DNA from: Leptospira stimsonii
GTDB lineage: Bacteria > Spirochaetota > Leptospiria > Leptospirales > Leptospiraceae
Direction of reading: 5' to 3'
Assembly (NCBI RefSeq): GCF_003545885.1
Contig: NZ_QHCT01000006.1
Coordinates: 148,501 to 212,500, forward strand
Length of the DNA stretch: 64,000 nucleotides
Shown: positions 51,550 through 61,587 of the stretch, one piece after another
How positions within the stretch are numbered: position 1 is the first letter of the stretch
How the letters are laid out: the number at the start of each line of letters is the position of its first letter
Position numbers and translations under genes: made by a program
The notes under the pieces: model-generated
The model's input: the letters and a program-made list of their open reading frames with translations, nothing else
Told to the model about the DNA's origin: nothing
The model's database searches: none

Positions 51550-52485
51550 ATGAAACGGCAGTCCTCCATTGTTTCCATCAATCATCTATCGAAGTCTTAT
51601 TCGAACGGATTCCAAGCGCTGAAAGACGTTTCCTTGGAAATTCAAGAAGGCGAAATCATCGCGCTTCTCGGACCCAACGGAGCCGGAAAGACCACTCTCA
51701 TTTCCATCATCTGCGGAATCGTAAATCCAAGCGAAGGTTCTGTTCATGTCGCAGGAAAAGACATCCTCAAGGATTTCCGTTATACTCGTTCCAAGATCGG
51801 ATTGGTTCCTCAAGAATTGAGTGTTCACGCTTTTGAATCGGTTTGGGCGACGGTCAGCTTCACTCGCGGACTTTACGGGAAAGCGCCTAACCCGGGTTAT
51901 ATTGAAAAACTTCTGAAATCCTTGTCGCTTTGGGACAAAAAGGACAGTACGATAATCACACTTTCCGGCGGAATGAAACGAAGAGTCCTCATCGCTAAGG
52001 CGCTTTCACACGAACCCGCGGTTCTTTTTTTGGACGAACCGACTGCCGGCGTCGATGTGGAACTCAGAAAAGACATGTGGAATATCGTTCGGAATCTCCG
52101 GGAAAGCGGAGTTACGATCATTCTCACCACACACTACATCGAAGAAGCCGAAGAAATCGCGGATCGAATCGGAGTGATGAATAAGGGAGAATTGATCTTA
52201 GTAGAAGATAAGAAAATTCTAATGCAGAAACTCGGAAAAAAACAGATGATTTTGGATCTAAGCAAGAATCTCAAAAAAATTCCTTCTACCCTGAAAACCA
52301 AAGGTCTCGAGCTCTCCAAAAACGGACAACAACTCGTTTATACGTATGATTCTCACGCGAAACAGACTGGAATCTCGACTCTTCTTCAAGAATTAAAAAA
52401 AGCAAAGATCGAATTTCAAGACCTGAACACGACGCAGAGTTCATTGGAAGAAATTTTCGTTCAGTTAGTAAAGGAGTCAGAATGA
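51550..52485 (+). CDS. ABC-2 type exporter, ATP-binding subunit (YadG-like)
   Basis: A 311-residue ATPase. Walker [13 protein letters not shown], signature [16 protein letters not shown], Walker [13 protein letters not shown] and the H-loop [12 protein letters not shown] are all present. A C-terminal ~70-residue extension is typical of DrrA/YadG-type subunits. It overlaps the permease gene by four bases. Length and partner match E. coli YadG/YadH. The substrate is unknown. Confidence 0.9.
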   Translation: MKRQSSIVSINHLSKSYSNGFQALKDVSLEIQEGEIIALLGPNGAGKTTLISIICGIVNPSEGSVHVAGKDILKDFRYTRSKIGLVPQELSVHAFESVWATVSFTRGLYGKAPNPGYIEKLLKSLSLWDKKDSTIITLSGGMKRRVLIAKALSHEPAVLFLDEPTAGVDVELRKDMWNIVRNLRESGVTIILTTHYIEEAEEIADRIGVMNKGELILVEDKKILMQKLGKKQMILDLSKNLKKIPSTLKTKGLELSKNGQQLVYTYDSHAKQTGISTLLQELKKAKIEFQDLNTTQSSLEEIFVQLVKESE

Positions 52486-53243
52486 ATCTTCACGCGATCA
52501 AAGCCATTTATATTTTTGAAATGTCCAGAACATGGAGAACGCTCTTTCAGAGTATCGCGTCTCCTGTACTCTCCACATCTCTCTATTTCGTCGTTTTCGG
52601 TTCGGCGATCGGATCGAGAATTCAAAAAGTGGACGGCGTCGATTACGGTTCGTTTATCGTTCCCGGTCTGATCATGTTATCGTTATTAACGGAAAGTATA
52701 TCGAATTCTTCTTTTGGAATTTACTTTCCTAAATTTACGGGAACTATCTACGAAATTCTTGCGGCTCCGATTTCGATGCTCGAAATCGTGATCGGATTTG
52801 TCGGCGCCGCCGCGACGAAGTCCGTGATTTTAGGTACGATTATGCTTGCGACGGCTTCCTTATTTGTTCCCGTGAGAATCGCTCATCCTTTTGTGATGGT
52901 TCTCTTTCTTCTATTAACTTCGATTTCTTTTAGCCTTTTCGGATTTATAATAGGGATCTGGGCGGATAATTTTGAAAAACTGCAGATCATTCCGATGTTG
53001 ATCATCACACCTCTCGTCTTTCTAGGAGGAAGTTTTTATTCAGCAAGTATGTTACCTCCTTTTTGGCAAAAGGTAACCCTCTTCAATCCGGTGCTCTATC
53101 TCGTAAGCGGTTTTCGTTGGAGTTTTTATGAGATAGCGGACGTAAGCGTTGGCATCAGTTTAGGAATGGTTTCCGTGTTCTTATCCGTTTGTATGCTTTT
53201 GGTTTGGTGGATCTTCAAAACCGGTTATAAGATCAAAAAGTAA
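52482..53243 (+). CDS. ABC-2 type exporter, permease subunit (YadH-like)
   Basis: A 253-residue permease with six hydrophobic segments and the ABC-2 pattern, including [15 protein letters not shown] and [19 protein letters not shown] before helix 6. It is translationally coupled to the ATPase gene. Resembles YadH/NodJ-type exporters. A strong terminator follows directly. Confidence 0.9.
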   Translation: MNLHAIKAIYIFEMSRTWRTLFQSIASPVLSTSLYFVVFGSAIGSRIQKVDGVDYGSFIVPGLIMLSLLTESISNSSFGIYFPKFTGTIYEILAAPISMLEIVIGFVGAAATKSVILGTIMLATASLFVPVRIAHPFVMVLFLLLTSISFSLFGFIIGIWADNFEKLQIIPMLIITPLVFLGGSFYSASMLPPFWQKVTLFNPVLYLVSGFRWSFYEIADVSVGISLGMVSVFLSVCMLLVWWIFKTGYKIKK

Positions 53244-53246
53244 GGT

Positions 53247-53284
53247 AATAACATTCAAGATTTAGAATGTTATTTCTTTTTTTT
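53247..53284 (+). terminator. Rho-independent terminator of the ABC exporter operon
   Basis: A perfect 10-bp stem (AATAACATTC 53247-53256 with GAATGTTATT 53265-53274), an 8-nt loop, and then TCTTTTTTTT. It starts four bases after the permease stop. Confidence 0.9.
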
Positions 53285-53401
53285 GAGGAAAATAGTAAAA
53301 TTCTTGATCGTTTTTTCCTTCCAGCTTTCCTACGATCTCGAAACTGAAGAATACGATTTCTCCTTTTTCGAAGTAATGCCTTCAAACGGAAGTGACCTTT
53401 T

Positions 53402-54256
53402 ATGAAACGAAATCAGAATTCATTCTCCGGAAAAAAGGTGTTCCTTTCGGGAGGTTCATCGGGAATCGGCAGAGGCCTTGCGCTTGAGTTGGCCGGGCAA
53501 GGTGCGAGTGTCGTGATCTCTGCGAGAGGCAAAAACGCGCTTGAAAAAACCGTAAAAGAACTCAGAAGAATCGGACCGAATGACGCAGTCTATGACTTCG
53601 TAATCGCCGACGTATCGGACGTTGCACAAGTAAAGAAGGCGGCAAAAAAGGCAGTTGCGCTTCTAAACGGCTTGGATCTTCTCATATGTAACAGCGGTTA
53701 TGCGAAAGTCGGTAAAGTGAACGATCTCGAAGAATCGGATTTCAGAAATTTGATGGATATCAACTTCTTCGGACACGTTCATGTGATTCGCGCATTTCAA
53801 GACCATTTTTTAAAACAAGGTTCGGGAGATATCGTTTTGGTTTCTTCCATGCTTGCCACTTTTTCGATCTACGGTTACGGTGCCTATTCCGCCAGTAAAT
53901 TTGCGATCACCGGCTTTGCACAATCCCTTCGTCAGGAAATGATGCTTCACAATGTTCGTGTAAAAATTTTTCTTCCACCGACGACGGAAACTCCGGGTCT
54001 TATCAAAGAAAACGAAGACAAACCTGATCTTGTAAAAGAAATCGAAATGGGGTCCGCCCTGAACGCAGTTCATTCTGTGGAAAAGGTTTGCAAAGCTTTC
54101 ATCCGCTGGCTTCCTAAACGGAACTTTATCGGTTACGCAACGTGGGATTCGTGGCTCCAGTATTTTTTAGTGAGACATTTTCCGGAGTGGACACTCCTTC
54201 TCGCGGACGGAGAACTGCGATCTGCCCAAAAAAGATTGGATCAAAAGAACTCCTAG
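53402..54256 (+). CDS. Short-chain dehydrogenase/reductase (KDSR-like)
   Basis: A 284-residue classical SDR. The cofactor motif is FLSGGSSGIGRG, the NAG-equivalent is LICNSGYAK, the catalytic Ser is in VSSMLATFSIYG and the Tyr-Lys pair in YGAYSASKFAITG. The extended C-terminal part (ECF-like, with hydrophobic SWLQYFLVRHFPEWTLLLA) resembles 3-ketodihydrosphingosine reductases and related lipid-acting SDRs. Monocistronic. The substrate is inferred only by resemblance. Confidence 0.85.
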   Translation: MKRNQNSFSGKKVFLSGGSSGIGRGLALELAGQGASVVISARGKNALEKTVKELRRIGPNDAVYDFVIADVSDVAQVKKAAKKAVALLNGLDLLICNSGYAKVGKVNDLEESDFRNLMDINFFGHVHVIRAFQDHFLKQGSGDIVLVSSMLATFSIYGYGAYSASKFAITGFAQSLRQEMMLHNVRVKIFLPPTTETPGLIKENEDKPDLVKEIEMGSALNAVHSVEKVCKAFIRWLPKRNFIGYATWDSWLQYFLVRHFPEWTLLLADGELRSAQKRLDQKNS

Positions 54257-54583
54257 CTTTAGATTATTAGAATTTTCTGATTTTAGAATATATTAACAGA
54301 TAAAGCCGGATTGCCGAAGTAGTTTTGATCCGATAGTTGTTCGGCGTCAACCTGATCTCATTTTTGAAAGCGGTATCAAACGAGGCCTTCGATTGAAAAT
54401 CGGAGTTAAAACCGATCTAAAGCAAGTTCTCTTTCACGATCGTATTCTAAGATCAACGTCGCAGTGGTAAGAGGAACGATCGAACCTCGAATCGATTCTT
54501 CTTTTGCGACCGACTCACCGAAAGAACAATTCGTAAAGGAGGCTCGTCCCCAAAAATCGGAATCAAACCTCCTCTAAAAAATT
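54257..54583. other. Gene-free stretch between SDR and monooxygenase genes
   Basis: About 330 bases between convergent genes. No gene, RNA or strong hairpin is evident. Confidence 0.4.
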
Positions 54584-55972
54584 TTATTTAGAAGAAACGG
54601 GTTCTTGGGAAACCACCTTGGAATAAACCTTGTAGAGTGATTTTACCCCGCCCGGTGGTTTTCCGATATCGATCCCCGCTTTCAAAAGTTCCGTTTTCAA
54701 TTCTTTTCGGAAAGCATGATAATCGACTTCCACCGCGTGACGTTGTCCTCCACCGAACGAAAAATGAGGATGTTCGATCTCGTATTTTATCGCCGCCTTT
54801 AGGTCCTTTGGTCTTTCATACTTTCCTAATATTTCCATACACGCGAGCTTAGCCTGATAGTCCGCCATGGGCCAAATACAACCGACCGGCTGAAAGAGTC
54901 CTATAAAATAGAGATTCTTATAATCGTTGTGCATCATCTTTCGAAAGAGGGGAATTTTTTCTTCGAATTGAAAATCGATAAACGACTTATCAAAGAACGG
55001 AAACGTCGTCCAAAATCCCGTGCAAGCGCAGATGATATCAAAACGTTCTCTCACTCCGTTTACAAACTCGACCTCCTTTCCGTGAAGCGCTTTGATCGCT
55101 GGTCGAGGTTTGATTCTTCCATGACGAATGAAATCTAAAAGATCCGAGTTCAACGTCGGGTGATGACTGAGAGCGAGGGTCGTGTTTTCCGGAAGACCGT
55201 AATTCTTATAAGGTCCTTGAAGAATGTGTAAAAGTTTGGTCAGAGTAAACTGTTTGATCTTTGCGGGAATCCAACTCGGAGTCAACGCGGCAAAAACATC
55301 CGAAGGCATTCCAAAGAGAAATTTCGGAAAGAACCACTGCGGACTTCTCATCGATAATTTCACGCTGTTCGCGACACGCGCGGACTCGACCGCGACATCG
55401 CACGCTGAATTACCGGCTCCGATCACAAGAACATCCTTACCTTTCCATTCGTTCGTCACTCCTTTGAAGTCATGGGAGTGGATGAATTTTCCGGTAAACT
55501 TTCCGGGATACTCCGGATATTTCGGATTCCAGTGATGACCGTTCGCAACCATCAGAACGTCGAAAATTTCCGTTTTCTTTTTTTTGGAAGCGTCTAGATA
55601 ATCCACCTTCCAATTTCCGTCTTCCATTCTTGTGATTTTTTGAATCGTATGATTGAATCGAATTTTTTTATAAACTCCGAAGTGTTTCGAATAAGATTCG
55701 AAGTAGGCTTGTAGCTGTTTGTGATTCGGATATTCGGGATAATCGTCAGGCATCGGGTAGTCTTCGTATTCGGACCAGACCTTGGAACTGATGATATGCG
55801 TATTTTCGTAAACGCTGGAATGTCCCGTTTTGGAGTTGAAAACCCAATTCCCTCCGACCTTATCGTTTTTCTCAAATACGACCACGTCTAATCCGTATTG
55901 AACGCAGTTCTTCGCGGCAGTGATTCCGCTTGGTCCAGCACCGACTACGCAGACTTTGATATTCGGCTTCAT
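54584..55972 (-). CDS. Flavin-containing monooxygenase (FMO/Baeyer-Villiger type)
   Basis: A 462-residue flavoprotein. The FAD motif CVVGAGPSGITAA is at the N-terminus, the FMO fingerprint FIHSHDFKG in the middle and the NADPH motif VLVIGAGNSACDVAVE after it. It is expected to oxygenate N-, S- or keto-containing substrates using NADPH and O2. AAAGGAGAATCGG precedes the ATG. It is divergent from a TetR gene, the probable regulator. Confidence 0.9.
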   Translation of the reverse strand: MKPNIKVCVVGAGPSGITAAKNCVQYGLDVVVFEKNDKVGGNWVFNSKTGHSSVYENTHIISSKVWSEYEDYPMPDDYPEYPNHKQLQAYFESYSKHFGVYKKIRFNHTIQKITRMEDGNWKVDYLDASKKKKTEIFDVLMVANGHHWNPKYPEYPGKFTGKFIHSHDFKGVTNEWKGKDVLVIGAGNSACDVAVESARVANSVKLSMRSPQWFFPKFLFGMPSDVFAALTPSWIPAKIKQFTLTKLLHILQGPYKNYGLPENTTLALSHHPTLNSDLLDFIRHGRIKPRPAIKALHGKEVEFVNGVRERFDIICACTGFWTTFPFFDKSFIDFQFEEKIPLFRKMMHNDYKNLYFIGLFQPVGCIWPMADYQAKLACMEILGKYERPKDLKAAIKYEIEHPHFSFGGGQRHAVEVDYHAFRKELKTELLKAGIDIGKPPGGVKSLYKVYSKVVSQEPVSSK

Positions 55973-56026
55973 CCGATTCTCCTTTGTTATACGAGAACAT
56001 TCGTTGACGAATTCCTAAATCCAACA

Positions 56027-56039
56027 AATGTTACATTTT
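56027..56039. promoter_or_regulatory. Candidate TetR operator between fmo and tetR
   Basis: A perfect palindrome AAATGT-T-ACATTT lies in the 139-base gap between the divergent monooxygenase and TetR genes. It is the clearest dyad in the gap. Assignment as operator is inferred from position. Confidence 0.4.
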
Positions 56040-56111
56040 TCGAGAGATCTTAGTGATATAGCATTTGAGTGCAAGAAATTTTTAAACCCGAGTAAAAACT
56101 ATAAATAACAG

Positions 56112-56768
56112 ATGTTAGAGCTAAATCAGAAAACAAGATATCCAAATTCGAATCAAGGGAAAGTAACTCATCCGAGATCCAGAACCCCACTTCAAGAACG
56201 TTCTCAACAAAGAGTAGCGATCGTTTTAGAAACCGCGGAGAAGATTCTGGAAAAGATCGGTCCGGAAGAAACGTCTATTCCTGAGATCGCGAAAGTTTCG
56301 GGAGTACCAAGGGCGAGTATCTACCAATTTTTTCCGGACAAATACGCGCTTTTTACCCACCTCGCTGAAAAACATCTCGCAAAGGTAGGTGAGATCTTAG
56401 CCGTAAAAGGTGCGAAGAATTCTAAAATTCCTTGGGAAAAATTAGTAGGAGTTTTGGTAAACGCCGCCTCGGATTATTACGATTCTACTCCCGTCGCCAG
56501 CATACTCGTGTTAGGTGGCCCCTTCAGTCGAAACGCTTATTTAGCGCAGGAGATTACGATCGACCATATCGGCGCGGGAGTTCGTGTTCAACTCGCAAAT
56601 CTGGATTCTCCTTTGATCCTTCCTAAAAAACCCGATGTTGCAACGCTCGGAGTAGAGATCGCCTTCGCTTGTATGAAAAGAGGTTATTATCTGGAGAATA
56701 AAATTTCGAAGATAATGAGAGAACAAGCCGTGAGTGCAGTCATCGCCTATTTTCAAAACTGGAAGTAG
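56112..56768 (+). CDS. TetR-family transcriptional regulator
   Basis: A 218-residue regulator. After a ~25-residue basic leader, TSIPEIAKVSGVPRASIYQF forms the helix-turn-helix. The remainder is a helical ligand domain. It is divergent from the flavin monooxygenase gene and probably controls it. Ligand unknown. Confidence 0.87.
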   Translation: MLELNQKTRYPNSNQGKVTHPRSRTPLQERSQQRVAIVLETAEKILEKIGPEETSIPEIAKVSGVPRASIYQFFPDKYALFTHLAEKHLAKVGEILAVKGAKNSKIPWEKLVGVLVNAASDYYDSTPVASILVLGGPFSRNAYLAQEITIDHIGAGVRVQLANLDSPLILPKKPDVATLGVEIAFACMKRGYYLENKISKIMREQAVSAVIAYFQNWK

Positions 56769-56901
56769 AATTGGTTACGGGAAACCGGTGATTCGTTTTC
56801 TAAGAATCAATCAAGTCGATTGACAAAATGAGAATAAAATCATTCTGTAAATTATCCCTTTACTCAAATTTTTGCTCTTTCGGATAAATCCTACGGTTGG
56901 A

Positions 56902-56923
56902 AACGAAGGAGTTCCTACTTTTT
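56902..56923 (-). repeat. Inverted copy of the GGAACTCC repeat motif
   Basis: These 22 bases are the exact reverse complement of a segment that occurs twice in the 155-bp tandem repeat (57701-57722 and 57856-57877). The AhpD-like gene lies between the opposing copies. Confidence 0.7.
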
Positions 56924-57063
56924 CTCATACAAAAAACAACCGTTCCCACGACCTCTTCCTCATGAGAAGATTCTCCTCTTTTTCGTGAGACCTCGATAAA
57001 TTCTTACATTTCGTCACAAAATCCAAAGTGGCCGCGTCTTCCTTTTATAAATAAGGAGACAAA

Positions 57064-57501
57064 ATGGAAACCAGATTGAATTACGCAAAAGTTTATCCTG
57101 AATCTTTACAAGCGATGTTGAAGATGGAGGACTTTGCGAAACAAGGTGGGATTGATCCGGTCCTCTACGAGCTGATTAAAATTCGTGCTTCCCAGATCAA
57201 CGGTTGCGCGTATTGCATCGACATGCATACGAAAGATTTACGAGCGATGGGAGAAGCGGAAAAAAGAATCTATCTTTTGGACGCATGGAGAGAAGCAACA
57301 TTCTATTCCGAGAAAGAGAAGGCCGCGCTGGAATTGACCGAAAAGATCACCAAAATTTCAGAAGAAGGGGTTCCTGAGGAAACGTATGAGAGAGTGAGAA
57401 AACACTTCGGAGAAAAAGAATTCGTGGCTCTGATCATCGTGATCAATACGATCAATTCCTGGAATCGAATCGCGATCTCGACGAGAATGCTCGCCTATTG
57501 A
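57064..57501 (+). CDS. Carboxymuconolactone decarboxylase/AhpD-like protein
   Basis: A 145-residue protein of the AhpD-like alkylhydroperoxidase group. The redox motif CAYCIDMHTKDLRAMG (CxxC with the downstream His) is at about residues 48-63. AAGGAGACAAA precedes the ATG. It probably reduces peroxides through a cysteine pair. It is monocistronic, flanked by repeat copies, and its stop codon lies within a hairpin terminator. Confidence 0.9.
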   Translation: METRLNYAKVYPESLQAMLKMEDFAKQGGIDPVLYELIKIRASQINGCAYCIDMHTKDLRAMGEAEKRIYLLDAWREATFYSEKEKAALELTEKITKISEEGVPEETYERVRKHFGEKEFVALIIVINTINSWNRIAISTRMLAY

Positions 57502-57529
57502 AAAATTCTTCTTTGAAAGAATTTTTCAA
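57498..57529 (+). terminator. Hairpin terminator overlapping the AhpD-like gene stop
   Basis: A perfect 13-bp stem (57498-57510 with 57517-57529) with a 6-nt loop; the TGA stop is in the left arm. The right arm contains TTTTT. Confidence 0.65.
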
Positions 57530-57610
57530 AATTCAAAAGAAAAGAAATCGAGTTGTGTGGTTCAAAAGGCAGGTCCTAAAACCTTCCTATCAAGGTTCGG
57601 ATTTTCTAAG

Positions 57611-57938
57611 ATGCGGGAACTCCCGCGAAAAAAAAAGTCCGGATCTTTGAACAAACAACAACGCACTTCGGAAGACACGATTCTTCCATCATTTGATGGA
57701 AAAAAGTAGGAACTCCTTCGTTTTCGGAATTCCGGCGACCGAATCTCACTTTGAAAACAAAAGGAATGCGGGAACTCCCGCAAAAAAAGAAAGTCCGGAT
57801 CTTTGAATAAACGACAACGCACTTCGGAAGACCCGATTCTTCCATCATTCGATACAAAAAGTAGGAACTCCTTCGTTTTCGGAATTCCGGCGACCGAATC
57901 TCACTTTGAAAACAAAAGGAATGCGGGAACACCCCCGC
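57611..57938. repeat. 155-bp direct tandem repeat, two copies plus a partial third
   Basis: Copies begin at 57611, 57766 and 57921 with ATGCGGGAAC. The first two differ at only a few positions. The third is cut after about 18 bases by the end of the ABC-F gene. Each unit has a GCGGG-AACT-CCCGC hairpin and an AGTAGGAACTCCTTCG motif. Confidence 0.9.
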
Positions 57939-59435
57939 TCAATATTCTTCGTCGGACCAACCTACATCGTTCAAGAAATCCTCATAAGAACCGTCGAAGA
58001 TTCGAATCGTATCGTTATCAAAGACGATCAACTTTGTCGCGACCGCCCGAAGGTGCATTTCGTTGTGAGTCACCATGATCACGGAGCCTTCGAATTCGTC
58101 GATGGCTTCGATGAGAGAATCGCAAGACTGCATATCCAAGTGGTTCGTAGGCTCATCCAGATAAAGAAGATGACAAGGAGTCACGAGAATTTTTCCCAAA
58201 AGAACGCGGCTCTTTTCACCACCGGACAAGACCTTGATTTTTTTGAGTGCCTGATCTTCGGAAAACATAAGACCACCCGCGATGTTTCTCGCCTGCCATT
58301 CGGTGCAGGACTTATCGGAACTCATGATCTCTTCTACAACGGTTGCGTTCTCGTTTAAATTGAGTTTGTTGGTCTGACCGAAGTAACCTTCTTTGAGAAT
58401 CGGATGTTTTTTCACCAATCCCCGAGAAGGAACGTTTTCTCCGGCGAACATCTTGAGTAGCGTGGACTTCCCTTTTCCGTTTTTCCCGATGATACAAATC
58501 CGATCTCGATTTCCGACGCTGATGGAAAAATTTTCGATCAAAAAAGGCTCCTTCCCATCGTAAGAAAACGAAAGATCTTCCGCCGAAAGCATCTGACTCG
58601 CGGCGAAAGGTGCGCTGTTGAAATACAATTCCATATCTTGAATTTGTTCCAGAGCTTTCATCTCGCCTTGTTTTTCCAACTTCTTTACGCGGGACTGAGT
58701 GCGGCTCGCAAAACTAGCTTTCGCTTTGAACTTCGCGATGAAGATCTCTTCTTGTTTTCTTTTTTTCGCCTCGTTCAAGCGGGTTTTTTCGTAGATCTCT
58801 TCGGCTTGGTTGATCTGATTGTAGAGTTTCTCCGTATCACCTTGGACCTTGATCGCCTTAGTTCTATGAATCGCTACGGTATGCGTGACAACCGCATCCA
58901 TAAAACTTCTATCATGAGTTACTAATATGATTTCACCTTCCCATTCCCGAAGGAATTCTTCGAGCCAACGGATGGTAACAATGTCCAGATAGTTGTTCGG
59001 TTCGTCGAGCATGAGCATATCGGGAGCCGAGACGAGGAGTTTTGCGAGATTCATACGAATCTGATATCCTCCCGAAAACTCGGAAGGATTGCGTTCCATG
59101 TCCGCTTCCGAAAAACCGAGACCGGAAAGAATTTTCTCAACCTGCCAGGTTTCGTATTCTTCTCCCTCCGGAAGACCAAGAGCGCATTCTTCCAAAACTG
59201 TAGGTTTCGTAAAATGAAGATGCTGTTGGAGGTGACCGATCTTATAACCTTTCGGAACCGAGATGGTTCCGGAATCCGCTTCCACGTTCCCGAGAATCAT
59301 CTGAAAGAGAGTGGATTTTCCGTGACCGTTCCGACCAACAAGACCGACCCTTTCTCCGCGATTGATCGTGAGACTAAGATCGTCAAAAAGAACTTTCGTA
59401 GTAAACGCCTTATTCAGGCCTGTAATTTTAATCAT
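57939..59435 (-). CDS. ABC-F family ATPase (translation factor/ribosome protection type)
   Basis: A 498-residue protein with two ABC domains and no membrane segments. Walker A loops are [11 protein letters not shown] (about 38) and [11 protein letters not shown] (about 325). Signatures are [15 protein letters not shown] and [15 protein letters not shown], and the Walker B motifs read [11 protein letters not shown] and [12 protein letters not shown] charged coiled-coil linker lies between. ABC-F proteins act on the ribosome; the subtype (EttA, YbiT or Uup) cannot be fixed here. The 3' end abuts the 155-bp tandem repeat. Confidence 0.9.
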   Translation of the reverse strand: MIKITGLNKAFTTKVLFDDLSLTINRGERVGLVGRNGHGKSTLFQMILGNVEADSGTISVPKGYKIGHLQQHLHFTKPTVLEECALGLPEGEEYETWQVEKILSGLGFSEADMERNPSEFSGGYQIRMNLAKLLVSAPDMLMLDEPNNYLDIVTIRWLEEFLREWEGEIILVTHDRSFMDAVVTHTVAIHRTKAIKVQGDTEKLYNQINQAEEIYEKTRLNEAKKRKQEEIFIAKFKAKASFASRTQSRVKKLEKQGEMKALEQIQDMELYFNSAPFAASQMLSAEDLSFSYDGKEPFLIENFSISVGNRDRICIIGKNGKGKSTLLKMFAGENVPSRGLVKKHPILKEGYFGQTNKLNLNENATVVEEIMSSDKSCTEWQARNIAGGLMFSEDQALKKIKVLSGGEKSRVLLGKILVTPCHLLYLDEPTNHLDMQSCDSLIEAIDEFEGSVIMVTHNEMHLRAVATKLIVFDNDTIRIFDGSYEDFLNDVGWSDEEY

Positions 59436-59494
59436 CTAAAGCCGTTTTTTTATCCCTTGCTTATCTGTCGAATTCAATCGGCTTCCCACATTTC

Positions 59495-60277
59495 CTATTT
59501 GGAAACCGTAACATACGTTTCAGAATCCAGAAACGTTTCCGAGATTTCCCTCATCGTATCTTTGGTAAAAGAATCCCGAGGCACCATGTGATACACTCTT
59601 ACGGATTCGGCATTGACGTCGAAAGGATGACCTACGGTCAATTGCAGAAAATCGAAAGAAAGAATCCCATTCTTATGTTCGAATTGAAGAACCAAATCCG
59701 TAGTGTCCGAATCATCGAAATGGGTCCCCGTTTCTTTCTTAGAAACGACCTCTTCGGCTTCGCTAAGAATTTCCTGCATGAGTTTGCATGTAAGAAGACG
59801 CATCGAAAGAGATTCGTAATTATAAAGATAAGGACCGAATCCGGAAGGACCGAAAGCAATCTCGAAAATATTCTTTCCTTCGCAGTCAATCGGAAACCCG
59901 TTCAGACTTCGGAGAAGAAATTTCGTTCCTAAATTCGCGTTTAGAATTTTACCGTTTGCATCCGTGGAAAAGGCGGGATCCGGATTTAGATTCTGCGTCA
60001 TCCTTTCTAAGATCGGAATCACCTTCGCGTCAGAAAAATTCGTATTTTCGAATTCGGGGGAAAAACCGCCTGCAAGTAAAAGTGCGTTCTTACGAGTCGA
60101 AGAAACCTTAAGAACGTCGCATAATTTAAGAATCACGTCCCTCCCCGGTTTGGAACGACCGGACTCCAAAAAACTCAAATGTTTTGTAGAGACTCCCGCT
60201 TCGACGGAGAGTTCCAATTGTGACATGGAGCTCGCGACCCTTAAAATACGCAGAATATTTCCGAAGGCTTTCGTCAT
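59495..60277 (-). CDS. XRE-family regulator with MmyB-like ligand domain
   Basis: A 260-residue regulator. The N-terminal helix-turn-helix is MSQLELSVEAGVSTKHLSFL, followed by a PAS-like MmyB-type domain (DPAFSTDANGKILNAN onward). It is divergent from a cupin protein gene across about 130 bases, so it probably controls it. Such regulators often bind fatty-acid-like or small hydrophobic ligands; here the ligand is unknown. Confidence 0.85.
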   Translation of the reverse strand: MTKAFGNILRILRVASSMSQLELSVEAGVSTKHLSFLESGRSKPGRDVILKLCDVLKVSSTRKNALLLAGGFSPEFENTNFSDAKVIPILERMTQNLNPDPAFSTDANGKILNANLGTKFLLRSLNGFPIDCEGKNIFEIAFGPSGFGPYLYNYESLSMRLLTCKLMQEILSEAEEVVSKKETGTHFDDSDTTDLVLQFEHKNGILSFDFLQLTVGHPFDVNAESVRVYHMVPRDSFTKDTMREISETFLDSETYVTVSK

Positions 60278-60409
60278 AAAATTACCTCGAGGGAATTGCT
60301 AAACGCAGAAAAGCAAATTATCCTTACAAATATCCAATATCAAAAAGAAGCCGAATCCGATCAGCCTAATTTTATTCTCTCTTCTTTGCATATCGATTCA
60401 CGAGGTACA

Positions 60410-61087
60410 ATGAAAAAACGAACAGCCATTCTAACTTTATCCATGTTTCTCGCTTATATTCTAATCGGAAATTTTTTACATCGCTTTGCATTTGCCGAAG
60501 CCGAACCGGATCTTTCATTCTATCCCGCAAAGGGAGAAATGATTGAGAATCGCTTTGCGAACGAAAAGATCGTATTCGTAACACCCGGTCGGGATACGAA
60601 CGGAAAATATTCCGAAAACGATTTGTATCTACAAGCCAAAGGTGCCGTACCCAAACCGCATAGACATGCAGATTTAGAAGAAACGTTCACGATCCTAAAG
60701 GGAAATCTCAGTTTGATCAAAGGAGACAAAAAATACGATCTGAAAGAAGGAGATTCGATCACGGTTCCGAAAGGAGAAGCGCATCATCCTGAAAATAAAA
60801 GCGACGCACTGGTAATCGTAAGAGTCAGGGCGACTCCCGCGGGCAAACACGACCTAATGCTTGCCCAAGTGCACGGCTTTTTTACCGAAAAAGAAACTCC
60901 AAGAGGCAAGGTAGAATGGATATTGCAAGCGATGCTTTACTCGGTATATTATGAAACCTATATGGCGGAACTTCCAATCGGATTTCAGAAATTTCTTTCC
61001 TTCTTAATCTCGCCGGTAGCAAGATTACTCGGATATAAGAGTTGGTATCCTGAATATTCTCTTAAATGGAAACAAAGCGCGGAATAA
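60410..61087 (+). CDS. Cupin domain protein with N-terminal membrane segment
   Basis: A 225-residue protein: hydrophobic N-terminus (about 7-25), then a cupin with both motifs intact (PHRHADLEETFTILKG with HxH and Glu; GDSITVPKGEAHHPEN with the third His). Metal binding is therefore expected. The C-terminal ~70 residues include a further hydrophobic stretch. The ATG at 60410 has GAGG upstream; the open frame reaches 60296 but runs into the XRE regulatory gap. Function unknown. Confidence 0.82.
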   Translation: MKKRTAILTLSMFLAYILIGNFLHRFAFAEAEPDLSFYPAKGEMIENRFANEKIVFVTPGRDTNGKYSENDLYLQAKGAVPKPHRHADLEETFTILKGNLSLIKGDKKYDLKEGDSITVPKGEAHHPENKSDALVIVRVRATPAGKHDLMLAQVHGFFTEKETPRGKVEWILQAMLYSVYYETYMAELPIGFQKFLSFLISPVARLLGYKSWYPEYSLKWKQSAE

Positions 61088-61587
61088 AAATAGTCGGCGG
61101 ACAATGTTCGCAAAAATTCATAAAGTGACTTGGTTTCACTCAAAACGATCCGATTCGTTTCGATCCAGAAAAGCGAGATTGAAAATTTTTCGAATGTAAA
61201 AACCCTGAAAAGAAACAAGACCAAGGATGGAAAAGAAAAAAGGATCCAATCGAATTGCCAAAGAATTCCAAGACGTTTGGGCGTTCCCCCGCGGGCATAT
61301 TCTTTCATTAGATTATTCTAAATATGGAATAGATCCACAAGCCACTCGACCGCGGGGTCGGGCTTCTCCAGGCTCCGCTTCGCTACGGCCCTGAACGGGC
61401 CGCTACCGCGCCTTTCGAATCCCTAACGCAAAGAAAAAAAGAAAAAACTTAGATTTGAAATTTTGAAAGAATCACGAAAAAGGAACCGAGCCGCACCTCC
61501 AAATGGAAAACGTGACGTGATCGTAACAGCGACTATCTTCAAGTCCGTTTTCAATCTATTTTTTGGAATGAAATTTTGTTGAAACGA
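61088..61587. other. Gene-free stretch carrying repeat element copy B
   Basis: About 500 bases between convergent genes. Apart from the element at 61352-61429 nothing is recognisable. Confidence 0.45.
61352..61429. repeat. Dispersed intergenic element, copy B
   Basis: A 78-bp element starting GGGTCGGGCTTCTCCA and ending CGCGCCTTTCGAATCC then CTAACGC. The ends match copy A at 25861-25977. The interior has a strong hairpin: CGGCCC pairs with GGGCCG around a short loop. It lies between convergent genes. Confidence 0.65.

Noticed and set aside
57562..57932. Repetitive 86-108 residue proteins encoded by the tandem repeat on the minus strand
   Set aside because: The open frames are a by-product of the 155-bp repeat; there is no start signal and the translation mirrors the DNA repeat.
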